A stretch of 64,000 bases of DNA from Citrus sinensis (GCF_022201045.2 NC_068563.1:27501001-27565000), one strand, 5' to 3'; numbered from the stretch's first letter, positions 1 to 12,465 are shown. The notes: generated by a model not told the origin, from the letters alone. Numbers and translations are program-made.

Positions 1-86
1 GAGTGATCCAAGAATGATTTTGAGTGGCCAGCGTCCTAGCAACACATTTTGAAGAGAGATTTCCAGCAGTTTTTGAAAACGACTAA

Positions 87-355
87 CGTCTTATTTGAAA
101 TTGAGATGCTGTAACTTTTAAACTATAATTACTGTAAAAAATGTAATTATAAAACAAAAATTAATAGTATGTAGTAAATATAAATTTTAAATAATAATTT
201 TGACAAAAATTATTAAACATATAATAGATTTTTTATTACATAAGTAAAAAATCATATTAACATAAATTTCAAGTTACAACAGCTGGTGTTTATTAAATAT
301 TTTAGTACTGTAACTTCTAAAGTATAACTGCCCAAACTCAATTTCAAACGAATCC
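87..355. mobile_element. PIF/Harbinger-like MITE, copy 1
   Basis: A short non-coding element of 269 bp. Its ends are imperfect inverted repeats (left TATTTGAAATTGAG, right CTCAATTTCAAACG) and it is flanked by TAA at 84-86 and 356-358. A 3-bp TWA target duplication is typical of PIF/Harbinger-derived MITEs. Two more copies lie at 13070 and 15549. No transposase is present, so it must have been moved in trans. Confidence 0.75.
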
Positions 356-358
356 TAA

Positions 359-2153
359 ACTGCAATTCCATTTGTATGTAATGAATAAAAAAAATTGATA
401 ATGTGTGGCATAAAATTAAGAGAAACCAAAAGGGCATAGGCCGTGACCGAACTGTTTGTAGGTGATCCATTTATATTCTATAAACATGTCATTTCGATGG
501 ATCAAATTCGAAATAGGCCACTATGATATGTATTGTCGTCCACAATAATGCTCAGTTCTGATGCCGGAACATCGGCATCACATATTGTAGAATACATATA
601 ATTGATTACAAATTCCTTCCCCAGATGCTCCTCTCCTTTTGAATCCACAAAAAAAAAAAAAAAAATTTCAATTACCAACCTTAAATGTTATTGAATTGAG
701 CATATCCTAATTTTATCTTAATAGAAAATTCGAAGGCACCTAAAACCCTTAACACTCTTGAAACAAAACTACAAGGTGTATTTATTTTTCTGATTGGAGA
801 ATAGAATAATTGATTGTGTTTACTCTTTAAAAGACTAAGGGAATGAGAATAGACTTTGGTTGAGGCTCATAAATATGAGAATGAAAAATAAGAATCTGAT
901 TCCACTAGAGTAAGTAGAAATGAAAATGAGGAATAAATTGATTTTTTTTCTTTAAAAAAACAAAAAATTACTTTTTTAACCCATTTAAATGTCTAATAAC
1001 AACAACAACAACTAATTTATTCAAAAACTCACAGCATTATGTCAAATATTATAAGTATAACAAACATGCATATGTTTACTTTAAAAGTATATATTTATTT
1101 ATTTTGTTGGTAAAAATATACATGACTTTAATTTAGGGTATTTTTATAACTCGTATCAATCCATTTAGATTAAACAAAATAAACATATAATGGAAAAATT
1201 ATTAAGTTCCACTCCCTCATCCAATTCCAGCCTATTTGTGTTCTATCACACTCAATTCCTGCATTGGATTTGAAGTTAGTAAATACACGTAAGTATATTA
1301 CTATACACACAGCGCTTGGCCAGTATCTTGACAAGATGAAAAGGACAGAAAAAAGAGCAAACAGCAGTCACGCTCTCCATGTCGCGGTTGGCAAATTTTT
1401 GCAATAGCTTCGAGTTAAATTCACTGGAATCAGTCATCTGCATGATACTCAACTTTATCTTAAGTTGTTCAGAGGTACCTATCAAAAAAATTCTTATGAG
1501 TAACAGGTAACTTGACGGTTAGATTCGCAATAGCTCTTGGCGAAGGTTGAGTTTGAAGTTAGTTTGTCGTGCGGGGCCTTACCATTCATATTCCAAGCTT
1601 TGGGTTTTTGAAAGGGACTTTGGTCTTGATTGTCTTGTACCACATTATATGTTTAATATTTTTCGCTTTCTAGCTTCTACTTTGAGGGGTTAGGCTAGCT
1701 GTTTTGTACCCCCCTTTCTTGGAGGTTTTTTCTTTTTTTCATTTTTATTTTTATTTATTTTTCTCCCAATTAATAGCAGTTATATAGAACTGTAAAGTGT
1801 TCTTTCAATCAAAGTAAGTGGGTTAAATCATCAATGTTATTAGGATAGGAATGTTGCAAACTCTTTGGAGTTCACTGTTAACGCATCCATTATGACATCA
1901 ATTTCATCAGCTGTAACATGAAATGTGACTCGCGCCAATAAAAAACTAGACTATCGTTTTATAATATTTAGCATAACATAAACTTTTATTCGGTAAGTTC
2001 TGTATTTGTTTCTAGCTAGTGTACTAAAGACCTTTCCCGTTAACAATCAATTAAAAAAAAAACACGTATATATAAGCTAAATAAGCAAAAGCCTCATAAC
2101 AATCAAACGATCACTTTATCTTGTTCTTTCTGATTAGACCTCTGAGGCGTCAA
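359..2153. other. Upstream region of ANK-PGG copy A1, no gene seen
   Basis: AT-rich, with no convincing coding region. Around 1380-1520 and 1830-2090 it is related to the sequence upstream of the other ANK-PGG copies: the block near CAACTTTATCTTAA, the GGGATAGGAATG block, and the GTGACTCGCGCCAATA motif shortly before the gene. It is therefore the old promoter side of this array. A 70-codon minus-strand reading frame at 1276-1485 lies in this conserved block and I do not regard it as a gene. Confidence 0.5.
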
Positions 2154-3925
2154 ATGTCTTCCATAGGCATAGAAGAAACTGATGCTAAAAATAAAATCAA
2201 CTCAGAGCTTTATAGTGCTCTGATGATCAAACAAGATGAGCAGAAGGTGATTGAACTCTGCAGAAAAGTCCCTGATCACTCATTGTGCGTGTTTACAATT
2301 TATGATGACACAGTACTGCATGTGGCTGCTTACACCAAGAAAAGTGACTTGGTGATGAAGCTACTTGACGAGTTACCCGACCAGTCTCTCGACAAAATGA
2401 CACGACAAAACAAAGCAGGAAACACTATTCTACATGAGACTGCCTCCAGCAACCATGCTCTCCCCGTCGCAGACAAATTGTTTAGGAAGGTACCCGGACT
2501 GCTAGGCATGCGCAATAACAATGGAGGGACTGCTTTACTTCGCGCTGCACACAATGGCAAAATTGAGATATTCAACTTCCTTGCTGAAAAAAATTTCAGG
2601 TTATGATCATGCCACTAGGCAGCCCTTTCTTCACCTAATTAAATTATAAAACCAGTGTTCTTCACATTGCGGGTGACTGATTCCAGTGGCTTCATAATTA
2701 AATTACAACTCCAGTCCTTCAAGAGCAGTCTTAAGATACAAAAATATGGCAGCGAGAAAGACAACGGAGAAGAAGGAAGAAGCAGTGGCGGAGGAGGAGG
2801 AGATGTGGACATTCCATTGTTTCTAGCTACAAAATCAGGATGTGTGGAGATTGCTAAACAAATACTCAAAGTATATCCGCAGTCAGTCGGGTTCATTGAC
2901 CATGAGGGAAGAAACATACTACATGTGGCAAACAAGTACCGCCAGTTAGAGATCTTTGGGCATGCAGGAAAAATGGAGGCATTGGTTCGGAGGCTTTTTC
3001 GAATCGACCACCATGGCAACACCATATTGCATATGGTTGGTAAGGAAAGAAAAGATTATTTACCCGAAAAGACTGAAGGCCCTGCGCTTGTTGTGCAGGA
3101 GGATTTGCTTTGGTACGATGTGAGATTAATATCACTAGTTCACTACTACATTGCTAGCTCTTCTAATTATTTTATCATTGTGTTAGAGCTTGAGTTCAAT
3201 TTCATGTGTTGCAGCGAGTAACAGAAAGCGAGCATACCCTATTTTGTGAATCACCGGAACAACGTGGGGTTTACGGCAGAAGGGTTATTTGATTCTGCAA
3301 ATTATGACCTTCGTGTTTTATCAAAAGAATGGCTGATTCACACAGCAGAAGGATGCTCAGTCATTGCTGTTCTCATTGCTACCGTACCATTTGCTGCAGC
3401 ATACACTGTACCAGGTGGTTCAAATGAGAGAACTGGTTACCCTATCCTCATTCATCAACCTTTCTTTGTAGTTTTTACTTTATCTGATGTTCTTTCTCTC
3501 ACGTCCCCTTTGGCGGCTGTGGTTACATTTCTCTCAGTTCTCACTTCTTCGTTTAGATTAGAGGAATTTGCACTCTCTTCCTAATACAATGACCCTTGGC
3601 TTCATATTTCAGTTTTTTTTTTTTTTTTCTTTTCGTGTGCCTTATGATGGTAGCATTTGCAGCAACGGGTCTGCTCATGATTAAAAACAAGGAAAATTCG
3701 GCAAAAATCGTGCTGTACGCTTGCTCTTCTATCCCAGTAGGAGTTTTTGCATTAACATATTTCCCTCTATATACCACAACATCAACAAAGAGAGCTATCA
3801 AGCACTAAACCAAGATGACAGGGCAGTTCTTGATTCCTTAGAGATTTACAGCTCTACCGAAGAAGATCTCATGTCTTTCCATTAGTACTCAAGCTCGATC
3901 TTCTAGTTCTTCCTTTATTCCATGA
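2154..3925 (+). pseudogene. ANK-PGG copy A1, chimeric pseudogene
   Basis: A broken relative of the ankyrin/PGG genes that follow. From ATG 2154 (MSSIGIEETDAK) to about 2605 it reads as exon 1 of the A3 type, then stops early after NFLAEKNFRL. A short degraded piece that includes the start of intron 1 (about 2660-2700) joins directly to exon 3 of the A2 type (KIQKYGSEKD, glycine-rich stretch, IPLFLATKSGCVEIAKQI). Exon 2, intron 2 and the 5' part of exon 3 are missing. Exon 4 starts at 3215 and keeps the AAAYTVPGG motif, but near 3580 the frame is lost (FRLEEFALSS then stop, where A2 reads FRLEDFKHSLPNK). A poly-T expansion lies near 3612, and a further stop lies near 3806. The 3' flank matches that of A2. 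The fusion of 5' and 3' types suggests unequal crossing-over followed by decay. Confidence 0.85.
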
Positions 3926-4790
3926 ATTACGTACACATGCCATGCTTAAATTGTGCCTGTTAAAATAAGTTTCTTGCAATAATGAGTTTGCAAATATTTA
4001 TTGTGTCTTCTAGAAATTCTGCGTGCATGTTGAATTCAAATGCACTGAAAAACGTATGTCGCTTGAATTCCTCCATTTTTAATGGCTTTGACAATATTGA
4101 TTACGCCTTTGGGGTCGGAGATGAAGTAAAATCTAAGTTGGATAAGCTTCATTAGGGCTTTCAATGACAGGATTCAATTTCCAGTAGAACTTACAGAACT
4201 CTTTTTTATATTCTATTGATCCCTTTTCCTTTTTCGTGAATGATGCAAAGAGCGATTCCAATTTATATGTATTTTATTCTCTAAGAAACGACTCTTCACC
4301 GGTTTCATTTGCAAATTTTGTGTCTTTCACATTGAAGCCACAGGAATCGGTCACCGCATGCTCCTTCAACTTTATCTTAACAGGTAACTTAATGGTTAAA
4401 TTTCGGACTTATTCTTTTTCTCCCAATTAAATAGCAGTTATATAGAACTGTTAATTATTCTTTCATTCAAAGTTGTGCGGGATTGGGACAGCACTTTATT
4501 TCTGTTTTATTTTAATCAGACTAATTGAAGTTAAAGCTTCAATCTTATTGGGATAGGAATGGTACAAACTCTATGGAGTTCATTGTTAAGGCATCCACTA
4601 TGACATCGACTGTAACATGAAATGTGACTCACGCCAATCAAAGCTACAGTATCATTTTATAAAATTTAGCAGAACGCAAAGTTTTATTCGGTAAGTACTC
4701 AGTCCTCAGTCCTGTGTCATATCTAGTGTACTAAAGACCTTTCCCCGTCAAAATTAAGAGTCAAGTCAAGCTATACTGATACATAAAATA
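3926..4790. other. Spacer between A1 and A2, duplicated 3' flank plus promoter block
   Basis: No gene. The whole stretch is a diverged copy of 9323-10110, the 3' flank of A2 running into the upstream region of A3. It contains the conserved block around 4320-4390 (TTCACATTGAAGCCACAGGA) and the GGGATAGGAATGG and GTGACTCACGCCAAT motifs found upstream of the other copies. Confidence 0.6.
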
Positions 4791-4869
4791 TATCCTATGT
4801 GTTTCGTTACATTTCTAACTTTTTTGTTACACATCTTAAGAAAATCAATTTTTTTTTTTTAAAAAAAAA

Positions 4870-5470
4870 GCTTGATGCGATATATTTTTGGGGTGAGCAG
4901 AAGGTACTATCCTCAGCCTGAGGTGTCTCCTCCAGAAAGTAATACCTCAAGAGGTATGAGGTTGGTCGTGTGAGTACAGCAGACCTGAGGGTGTTCGAGG
5001 AGAGACCAAGATCCAGTTAGACCAAAGACTTAGTCAAAGGTCAACATGTGTTTTTAAAGAACCCGGGCACGAAACCACGCAACGGCAGTTACACTACCCA
5101 TTCATCCATGATTGCAAAGATACACCGTACATACTTTCACTTCCGAGCCAACAACGATCGTGAGGGAGAGGGAGCCGATAATTCAGGTTGGTTATAAAAG
5201 CTACAGAGAATGGAGATAAAAAGGGGTTAGACAATTTCTTAATTGACTTCCAAATACTCTTTCCCTCCTTTTTCTCTTGCTCTTGATAATCCTCTACTTT
5301 GTCTACTTTTCTTTCTGAAAATTAGGCTTTTTAATTTGAACATATATAATTAAGCCACGAATTTGTGGCACAAGTTTTTCCAAAAGAGAATCAATTATTG
5401 ATTTAAGCGTTTGAGGGTTTTCATCGGAAAAATATTTGGCGCCTCTCTAACTGGATATTGTGAGTACAGG
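4870..5470 (+). mobile_element. Possible LTR-retrotransposon LTR fragment
   Basis: This stretch is absent from the equivalent spacers. It has LTR-like features: a CCTCAGCCTGAGG palindrome, a TATA-like GGTTATAAAAG near 5195, a pyrimidine-rich stretch after it, and ATTTGGCGCCTCTC near 5437. That last motif resembles the TGGCGCC primer-site core of some plant Ty3/Gypsy elements. No coding domain follows and I could not fix the ends. If correct, this is an old, partial Gypsy relic. Confidence 0.3.
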
Positions 5471-5619
5471 TGATTCAACATAGAGAGCTTGTGGTCGAAG
5501 TTATCTGTTCGAGTGGGATAGCCGCCGTGCTAAGTCATTTCTCTAATAAACAACATTTAAATGTTGACAAGGATACCTGCTCTCAAGTCTATCGACCAGA
5601 TTCTGGCATCAACAATATA

Positions 5620-6111
5620 CAATATAACCTCTATAAATTAATACTCGATAAATTAATAATCTCTATAATATAATTATTTTTTGCGGTCCCGACTTGGGCC
5701 CTGAAGCTAAATTAATAATTTTGATAAATTAATAAGATAATAATTTTTCTGAGAACTCCTATATAATTCTGTGGTCCCATTTATATCATAAATTAATAAA
5801 TTTAAAAATTAAAAATACTGTAAAATTACAAATATAACTGAATATGTCAATTTATTAAAATATGAGTCTATTGTAACTTGTTTTTTTTTCTTGAAATTTA
5901 ATTCTAGTTGAATCTCATCTCTAATTTTTCTTAAATTCTATTGATTATATTTGTAAAATACAATGAATTTTTAGTCAATTAAATGTTAGTTCTTTGTACT
6001 ATGAACAAACTCTATAAATTAATAAATTATTAATTTATCGATTAATTAATATCTCTTTTAATTAATAAATTTCTATGGTCCCGACATTATTAATTTATAG
6101 AGGTTATATTG
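5620..6111. mobile_element. Emigrant-like MITE (Tc1/mariner, pogo group)
   Basis: A 492-bp AT-rich non-coding element. Its ends are perfect inverted repeats of 24 bp (26 bp counting the flanking TA), containing AACCTCTATAAATTAATA on the left and its complement on the right. It is flanked by TA on both sides (5618-5619, 6112-6113). The inner part of the repeat matches the known Emigrant MITE end (ACCTCTATAAATTAATA). GGTCCC motifs recur near both ends. The perfect ends suggest a fairly recent insertion between A1 and A2. Confidence 0.8.
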
Positions 6112-6332
6112 TATTGATAGAGATGAAGCGCAATAATTTTGCCTATAAAAATTTACGGCTTCAAACTTTATCTAGGACGATCCATATTCAAGCACAAGAT
6201 GCCGTGAATATATAGAATAAAGAACATTATTGGACGAACAAGTTCTTAATTTTCAATTAGCAATCGTGAATTCTTAACTGTTTTTGAATTAAGCATATTC
6301 CAAACTCAGTGGAAATCTTAGGGCACTAATTA

Positions 6333-6334
<2 letters not shown>

Positions 6335-6366
<32 letters not shown>
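6335..6366. repeat. (GT)16 microsatellite
   Basis: Sixteen uninterrupted GT units, about 70 bp upstream of the A2 start codon and probably in its leader or core promoter. A run this long should vary in length between individuals. Confidence 0.95.
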
Positions 6367-6368
<2 letters not shown>

Positions 6369-6437
6369 GTTTGTATGTAAGTATCAATTTACTTAAGTTC
6401 TATCTTGGGAAACTTCAAAATACCTAATAAGCGAGCT

Positions 6438-9322
6438 ATGAGCTGTATCACAGAAGAAGTTGATGCCAGACATAAAATAAACTCGGAGCTATTCGATGCT
6501 CTGATGATTTCAGAGAACGAAAAGAAGGTGATAGAAGTGTGCAGAAAAATTTCAGATCATGCGTTGCATGTACTAACAGTACACGATGACACGGTGCTGC
6601 ATATGGCGACATATTTCAAAAGAGATGATTTAGCACTGAAGCTGCTTGATGAGATTCCTGAACTTTACATCCACAAAATGACTCGTCAGAATAAAGCAGG
6701 AAACACTGTTCTACATGCGACAGCTACCAGCAGTCGCGCTCTCCCTGTTGCCGATAAATTGTTGAGGAAAGCTCCTGGGTTGCTAGGGATGCGTAACAAC
6801 AATGGCGAGACTGCTCTATTTCGTTCTGCACGTTATGGTAAAGCTGATATATTTAACTTTCTTGCTCGTAAAATTGCTGGTTATGATCAGCCCAGTAAGC
6901 AGCCGTTTCTTCAGAGGAATGATCAGTCCACTGTTCTTCACATGGCTATTGTTTCTCAACACTTCGGTAACTTCATACTTAAGTATTATTTTATCTTTTT
7001 TATTGTATCGTTCAATCTTTTTGCATATCCTCATCCTTCCAAGCGTACAATTATCATGCTGTTAGCGTGCAAAGGTCATTCGTTAACAGGAAAAAACCCG
7101 TAAAAAATTGAAAAATAGCTTAAATTAAGGTCAGTGAAGGAAAATAACACACTTATCATTTTTCTTAGGTAAATAGACGGCTGCAAAATGATTTTGGAGA
7201 CTGAGACGCATTATTTTCAGAAATGGTCATATATACCAATTTTAGGACACAGATGACAATATTTTTTTTGAAATAAATTTTGAAAGTATGTGTTACCATT
7301 TTTTAACACAAAAGGGGTATGCGAGTCTCACAAATTTATAAATTTGTGTGACAATTTCTAAAAGTAATGCAGTGTCTGTGGCCGTTTTATTAAACCACGG
7401 GGTTCAGTGTCTATTTGCTTATTCCTTAGTTTGATAGCTAAAAATTGGTATTGTGGTAAAAATTGATTTAAGCAATCTGTCTCGCCGGATAGGTGCTCAA
7501 CAAGCTATCAATGAACAATCAACACGCAATCGACACGAGATTTACATGTCTATTGTTTGTCTAGCGCGATAGATTTCTGAAGGATATCAAAATGCTCTCT
7601 TCCCACCCCCCCCCCCCCCCCCCCCCCCTCTTTTTTCTAATAGAGAAAAAGAGCAAGTAGAATACTTTTGTGAAACTGATTGAATTAAAAAATTCAAATG
7701 CAAGAACAGAATTGGCACTGGAAATTGCAAAGGAATACAAGTATTTAATAGGGGAAAAAGATATTGACGGGATGACTGCACTTCAGCTTCTCTCGTGCAA
7801 GCCAGAAGCTTTTAAACTCAAGCAAGAACGTGGATTCTTCAAGAAACTCTTGCATTTTCGTAAGCTTCCTTAGCAACTTTCATGTGCTCTGTGTTTTTCC
7901 TTCTTTGCTCGTCTATAGCTGTCTGGAATTGAAACAATCATGCTTTAATTTCATGACCTCCTTGGGGCAATTGTTAGCTCTCATATTTCTTGAAAAGTGA
8001 AATTCAGTTGTGATTCATCCTGGAGAGAAGAAACTCAAAGAGAAGAGAGACAATATGCAGCAGTTGTTGAGCTTGCCAAGTTTCTAATAGAAAGAGACAC
8101 CTCATGGGAAGTTACAACTCCAATCCGAGACAAAGGCAGGCCTAAAATACACAAATACGGCTCAGCCAGCGAGAAAGGCAGCGAAGAAGAAGGAGGACGC
8201 AGCGGCGGCGGAGATCATGTAGACACCCCATTGTTTCTGGCAACAAAATCAGGATGTGTAGAGATTGTTAAACAAATACTCCAAATATATCCGCAATCAC
8301 TCGGGTATATTGATCATGAAGGAAGAAACATACTACATGTAGCAATCAAGTATCGCCAGTTAGAGATCTTTGAGACCGTACGCAAAATGGAGGCATTGAG
8401 TCGGAGGCTTGTTTCAAAGATTGACAACAATGGCAACACCATTTTGCATACGGCTGGAGAGAAAATAAAAGATTATATACCTGAAAAGATGGAAGGCCCT
8501 GCACTTGTTCTGCAGGAGGAGTTGCTTTGGTACGAGGTGAGAACTATTATCAATACTCCATTGCTACCTCTTCTAATAATTTATCATCGTACTGATGCTT
8601 GAGTTCAATTTGACGAGTTGCAGCCAGCAAAGGAAGCGAGCATACCACATTTTGTGTATCACCGGAACAATTTGGGGCTTACGGCAGAAGGGTTATTTGC
8701 TGCTGCGAATAATGAGCTTCGTGGTTCATCAAAAGAATGGCTGATTCACACAGCAGAAGGGTGCTCAGTCGTGGCTGTTCTCATTGCTACCGTTGCATTT
8801 GCTGCAGCATACACGGTACCAGGAGGCTCAGATGACAGTACCGGTTACCCTATCCTCATTAATCAACCTTTCTTTGTGGTTTTTACCATCTCTGATATTC
8901 TGTCTCTCACGTCCTCTTTGGCGGCTGTGGTTACATTTCTCTCAATTCTCACTTCCCCGTTTAGATTAGAGGACTTTAAGCACTCTCTTCCTAACAAGAT
9001 GACCCTTGGCTTTACATTTCTTTTTTTTTCCGTGTGCCTTATGATGGTAGCATTTGCAGCAACAGTTCTGCTCATGATTAAGAACAAGGAAAATTGGGCA
9101 AAAATCGTGCTGTACGCTTGCTCTTTTGTCCCAGTAGGGATTTTCGCACTAACATATTTCCCTCTATATACCACAACATCAACAAAGAGAGCCATCAAGT
9201 ACTTAACCAAGATGACAGGGCAGTTCTTGGTTCCTCAGAGATTTACAGCTCTACTGAAGAAGATCTCATGTCTTTCCAATAGTACTCGAGCTCGATCCTC
9301 TAGTTCTTCCTTTGTTCCGTGA
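6438..9322 (+). CDS. ANK-PGG membrane protein A2 (ACD6/ITN1-like)
   Basis: An ankyrin-repeat protein with a C-terminal PGG domain, 638 residues. Exons: 6438-6966, 7710-7859, 7998-8536 and 8624-9322, all with GT-AG junctions and phases 1, 1 and 0. I chose ATG 6438 (MSCITEEVDARHK) because it aligns with the other copies; the longer frame opens only with TTG. Ankyrin repeats fill exons 1-3 (HDDTVLHMATYFKRDD, NAAGNT-type turns, TPLFLATKSGCVEIVK). Exon 4 holds the AAAYTVPGG motif within the first of about four membrane helices, then a basic, serine-rich tail. Members of the family act in defence and salt signalling at plasma or ER membranes, with ankyrin repeats in the cytosol. The specific role here is not known. 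Intron 1 (743 bp) is much longer than in A3 or A4 and holds a run of 23 C. Its 3' flank is shared with A1 and A5. Confidence 0.88.
7606..7628. repeat. Homopolymer run of 23 C in intron 1 of A2
   Basis: Twenty-three consecutive C residues, followed by T and a T-rich run, about 80 bp before the exon 2 acceptor. It is absent from A3, A4 and A7. Homopolymers this long are unstable and error-prone in sequencing, so the exact length is uncertain. Confidence 0.9.
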
Positions 9323-10220
9323 ATTATGTACACATGCCACGCTTAAATTGCGCCTGTTAATAATAAGTTTCCTGCAATAATGAGTTTGCAAGTCTTTATT
9401 GTCTTCTAGAAATTCTGCGTGTATACTGAATTCAAATGCACTTAAAAAGTATGTCGCTTGAATTCCTCCAGTTTTAATGGCTTTGAAAATATTGATTACG
9501 CCTTTGGGGTCGGAGATGAAGTAAAATCTAAGCTGGATAAGCTTCGTTAGGGATTTCAATGACAGGATTCAATATGCAGGAGAAGCCACACAACTCTTTT
9601 TTGTTTCTATTGATCCCTTTTTCTTTTTCGTGAATGATGCAAAGAGTGATTCCAATTTATATCTATTTTATTCTCTATGAAGCCACTCTTCACCGGTTTC
9701 ATAGTGATGCCAGTTAGCAAATTTTGTGCCTTTCACATTGAAGCCACAGGAATCGGTCACCTGCTTGCACCTTCAACTTTATCTTAGCAGGTAACTTAAT
9801 GGTTAAATTTCGGACTTGTCCTTTGTCTTGCAATTAAATAACAGTTATATAGAACTGTTAATTATTCTTTCAAAAGTTGTGCGGGAGTGGGACAGCACTT
9901 TAGTTCTGTTTTATTTTAATCAGACTAATTGAAGTTAAAGCTTCAATCTTATGGGAATAGGAATGGTACAAACTCTATGGAGTTCACTATTAAGGCATCC
10001 ACTATGAATGTGACTCACGCCAATAAAAGCTAGAATATCATAATACAAAGTTTTATTCGGTAAGAACTCAGTCCTGTATCATATCTACTGTACTAAAGAC
10101 CTTTCCCCGTCAACAAGCAATTTAAACCCAACATATAATATAAACCAATTAAGCTTCTCATAACAATCAATTAGTCACTTATCCTAACCTTCCTCAAATT
10201 TGAAACTGCTCAGCCTTCAA
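9323..10220. other. Spacer A2-A3 with conserved upstream block
   Basis: No gene. The first half is the 3' flank of A2. The second half is the upstream region of A3, with the conserved block at about 9715-9800 (CACATTGAAGCCACAGGAAT), the block around 9950 and GTGACTCACGCCAATAAAAG at 10010-10029. The same stretch recurs downstream of A1 and, split by the Copia element, at 21470-21808 plus 27056-27627. Confidence 0.6.
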
Positions 10221-12465
10221 ATGTCTTCCATAGGCATGGAAGATACTGATGCTAAACTTAAAATCAACTCAGAGCTTTATAATGCTCTGATGATCAAACA
10301 AGATGAGCAGAAGGTGATTGAACTCTGCAGAAAAGTCCCTGATCATGCATTGTACGTGTTTACAATACATGACGACACAGTACTGCATATGGCTACTTAC
10401 ACCAAGAAAAGTGACTTGGTGATAAAGCTACTTGACGAATTACCTGACCAGTCTCTCGACAAAATGACACGACAAAACAAAGCAGGAAACACTATTCTAC
10501 ATGAGACTGCCACCAGCAATCATGCTCTCCCTGTCGCAGATAAAGTGTTAAGGAAGGCACCGGGGCTGCTAGGCATGCGCAATAACAACGGAGAGACTGC
10601 TTTGCTTCGCGCTGCACGCTATGGCAAAGTTGATATATTCAACTTCCTTGCTGGCAAAATTTCTGGTTATGATCATGCCACTAGGCTGCCCTTTCTTCAC
10701 AGAAATGATAAAACCAATGTTCTTCACATTGCCATTCTTTCTCTGCATTTTGGTAAGTGATTTCAGTATACATATCATTATCAAGTTTTTGATCACTTCT
10801 TGATTGCGAACAAAATGCAATAACAGATTTAGCCCTGCTGATTGCGAACGATTATAAGTACTTAATTGATGAGAAAGATGTGGATGGGATGACTGCTCTT
10901 CAGCTTCTCGCATGCAAGCCTGAAGCTTTTAGTCGCAAACATGTGGAAGGAATTCTCAAGAAGCTAATCAGTTGCGGTAAGTTTCCTTACTTCCAATGTG
11001 ATTTTAATTTTCCTCTTCTTTGATTTCCTTCATTTGGTTGGAAATAAATTATGAAGTAATATTGTCTTAGGTACTCCCAGTTGTATGCACTAAACTTGTG
11101 TTTGTTGAAAAGTTAAATATACTTGTAGTTTGGCCCAAAGACAAGAATATCGACAGGAAAAGCGACAACGTGAATTAGCTAAGGAGCTTGCCAAGTTTCT
11201 AATTTTTAGAGATACTTCATGGGAGGTCACTGAATCAATCCAGGACCAAAGTAGGCCTAAGATACACAGATATGGGGCAAATCCTAGTGCCTCATCTCGT
11301 GATCAGAAAGGGATTGCTGAAGTCTCGGCCATCGATCATGCTGAAACCCCTCTGTTTCTAGCAACAAAATCAGGATGTATTGAGATTGTTAAGGATATAC
11401 TCAGTGTATACCCTCAAGCAGTTGAACATATAGATGATGAAGGGCGAAATATATTACATGTCGCGATTAAGTACAGGCAGTTGGAGATTTTTGAGCGTGT
11501 AGTGCAAATGGAAATACCACTGCGAAGGCTAGTTCGAAAAATAGACTACAATGGCAACACCATATTCCACATGGCTGGGATCAAAAGAAAAGATTATGTA
11601 CCTGAAAAGATGGAAGGCCCTGCTCTACTTTTGCAGGACGAGTTGCTCTGGTACGAGGTGAGATTTATCATATCTCTAATATATCTCATGATTTAGTAAA
11701 TATATATCCTGATTTAGTAAATATAATTTTAAGTGAGAAATGTGTATATACGTAAAATGATTTTATTATGTGTTTTTGCAGCGAGTGAAGAGTGTGACAA
11801 TGCCCCATTTCCTGAACCACCGGAACAACATGGGGTTCATCCCGGAAGAGTTATTTTCTATTGCAAATAATGAGCTTCGTGCTCAATCAAAACAATGGTT
11901 GATACACACAACAGAAGGATGCTCAGTGGTGGCAGTTCTCATTGCTACCGTGGCCTTTGCTGCTGCATACACAGTACCAGGAGGTTCAAATGAGAACACT
12001 GGCTATCCAATCCTCATTAATCATCCTTTCTTTGTTGCTTTCACCGTCTCCGATGTTCTATCTCTCACATTTTCGTTGGCAGCTGTGGTTACATTTCTCT
12101 CAATGCTCACATCCCCTTTCAGATTGGAAGACTTTAAGCACTCGCTTCCTAATAAAATGATCATGGGCTTCACATTTCTGTTTCTTTCTGTGTGCCTTAT
12201 GATGGTAGCATTTGTAGCAACAATTCTGCTTATGATAAAGAGCAAGGAAAGTTGGGCTAAAATTGTGTTGTACACTTGCGCTTTCATCCCAGTTGGAGTG
12301 TTTGCACTCTCTTATTTTCCTATATACATAACAAAATCAGTAACAAGAGGTCTCAATTATTTACGGGACAAGGCAAAAGTATTGGTCCCTCAGTGGCTTG
12401 TAAACATATTTTGCTTCTCATCCAACAGTTTTAAGGTGAAAGCTACAAGTTCTTCCATCCCATGA
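10221..12465 (+). CDS. ANK-PGG membrane protein A3 (ACD6/ITN1-like)
   Basis: An intact 636-residue ankyrin/PGG protein. Exons: 10221-10752, 10827-10976, 11113-11657 and 11782-12465. Exon sizes 532, 150 and 545 match A4 and A7 exactly. ATG 10221 (MSSIGMEDTD) is preferred over the in-frame ATG 10200, because the upstream ATG is absent from A6. Ankyrin repeats span about residues 50-225 and 300-385 (ETPLFLATKSGCIEIVKDIL, DEGRNILHVAIKYRQLEIFE). The PGG motif is at residues 475-477 (AAAYTVPGG) at the end of the first helix; three more hydrophobic segments follow (FFVAFTVSDVLSLTFSLAA, MGFTFLFLSVCLMMVAFVA, IVLYTCAFIPVGVFALSYF). A membrane-anchored scaffold or channel-like role is inferred from the family. 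Its tandem neighbours are A2 and A4, and a broken copy is A6. Confidence 0.9.

Noticed and set aside
1276-1485. 69-codon minus-strand frame
   Set aside because: It falls in the conserved upstream block; the frame is not kept in the other copies of the block.
8863-9210. 115-codon minus-strand frame over A2 exon 4, with similar ones over A3, A4, A6 and A7
   Set aside because: They mirror the codon structure of the real plus-strand exon 4 and recur only because that exon is conserved. No independent start context or protein features.
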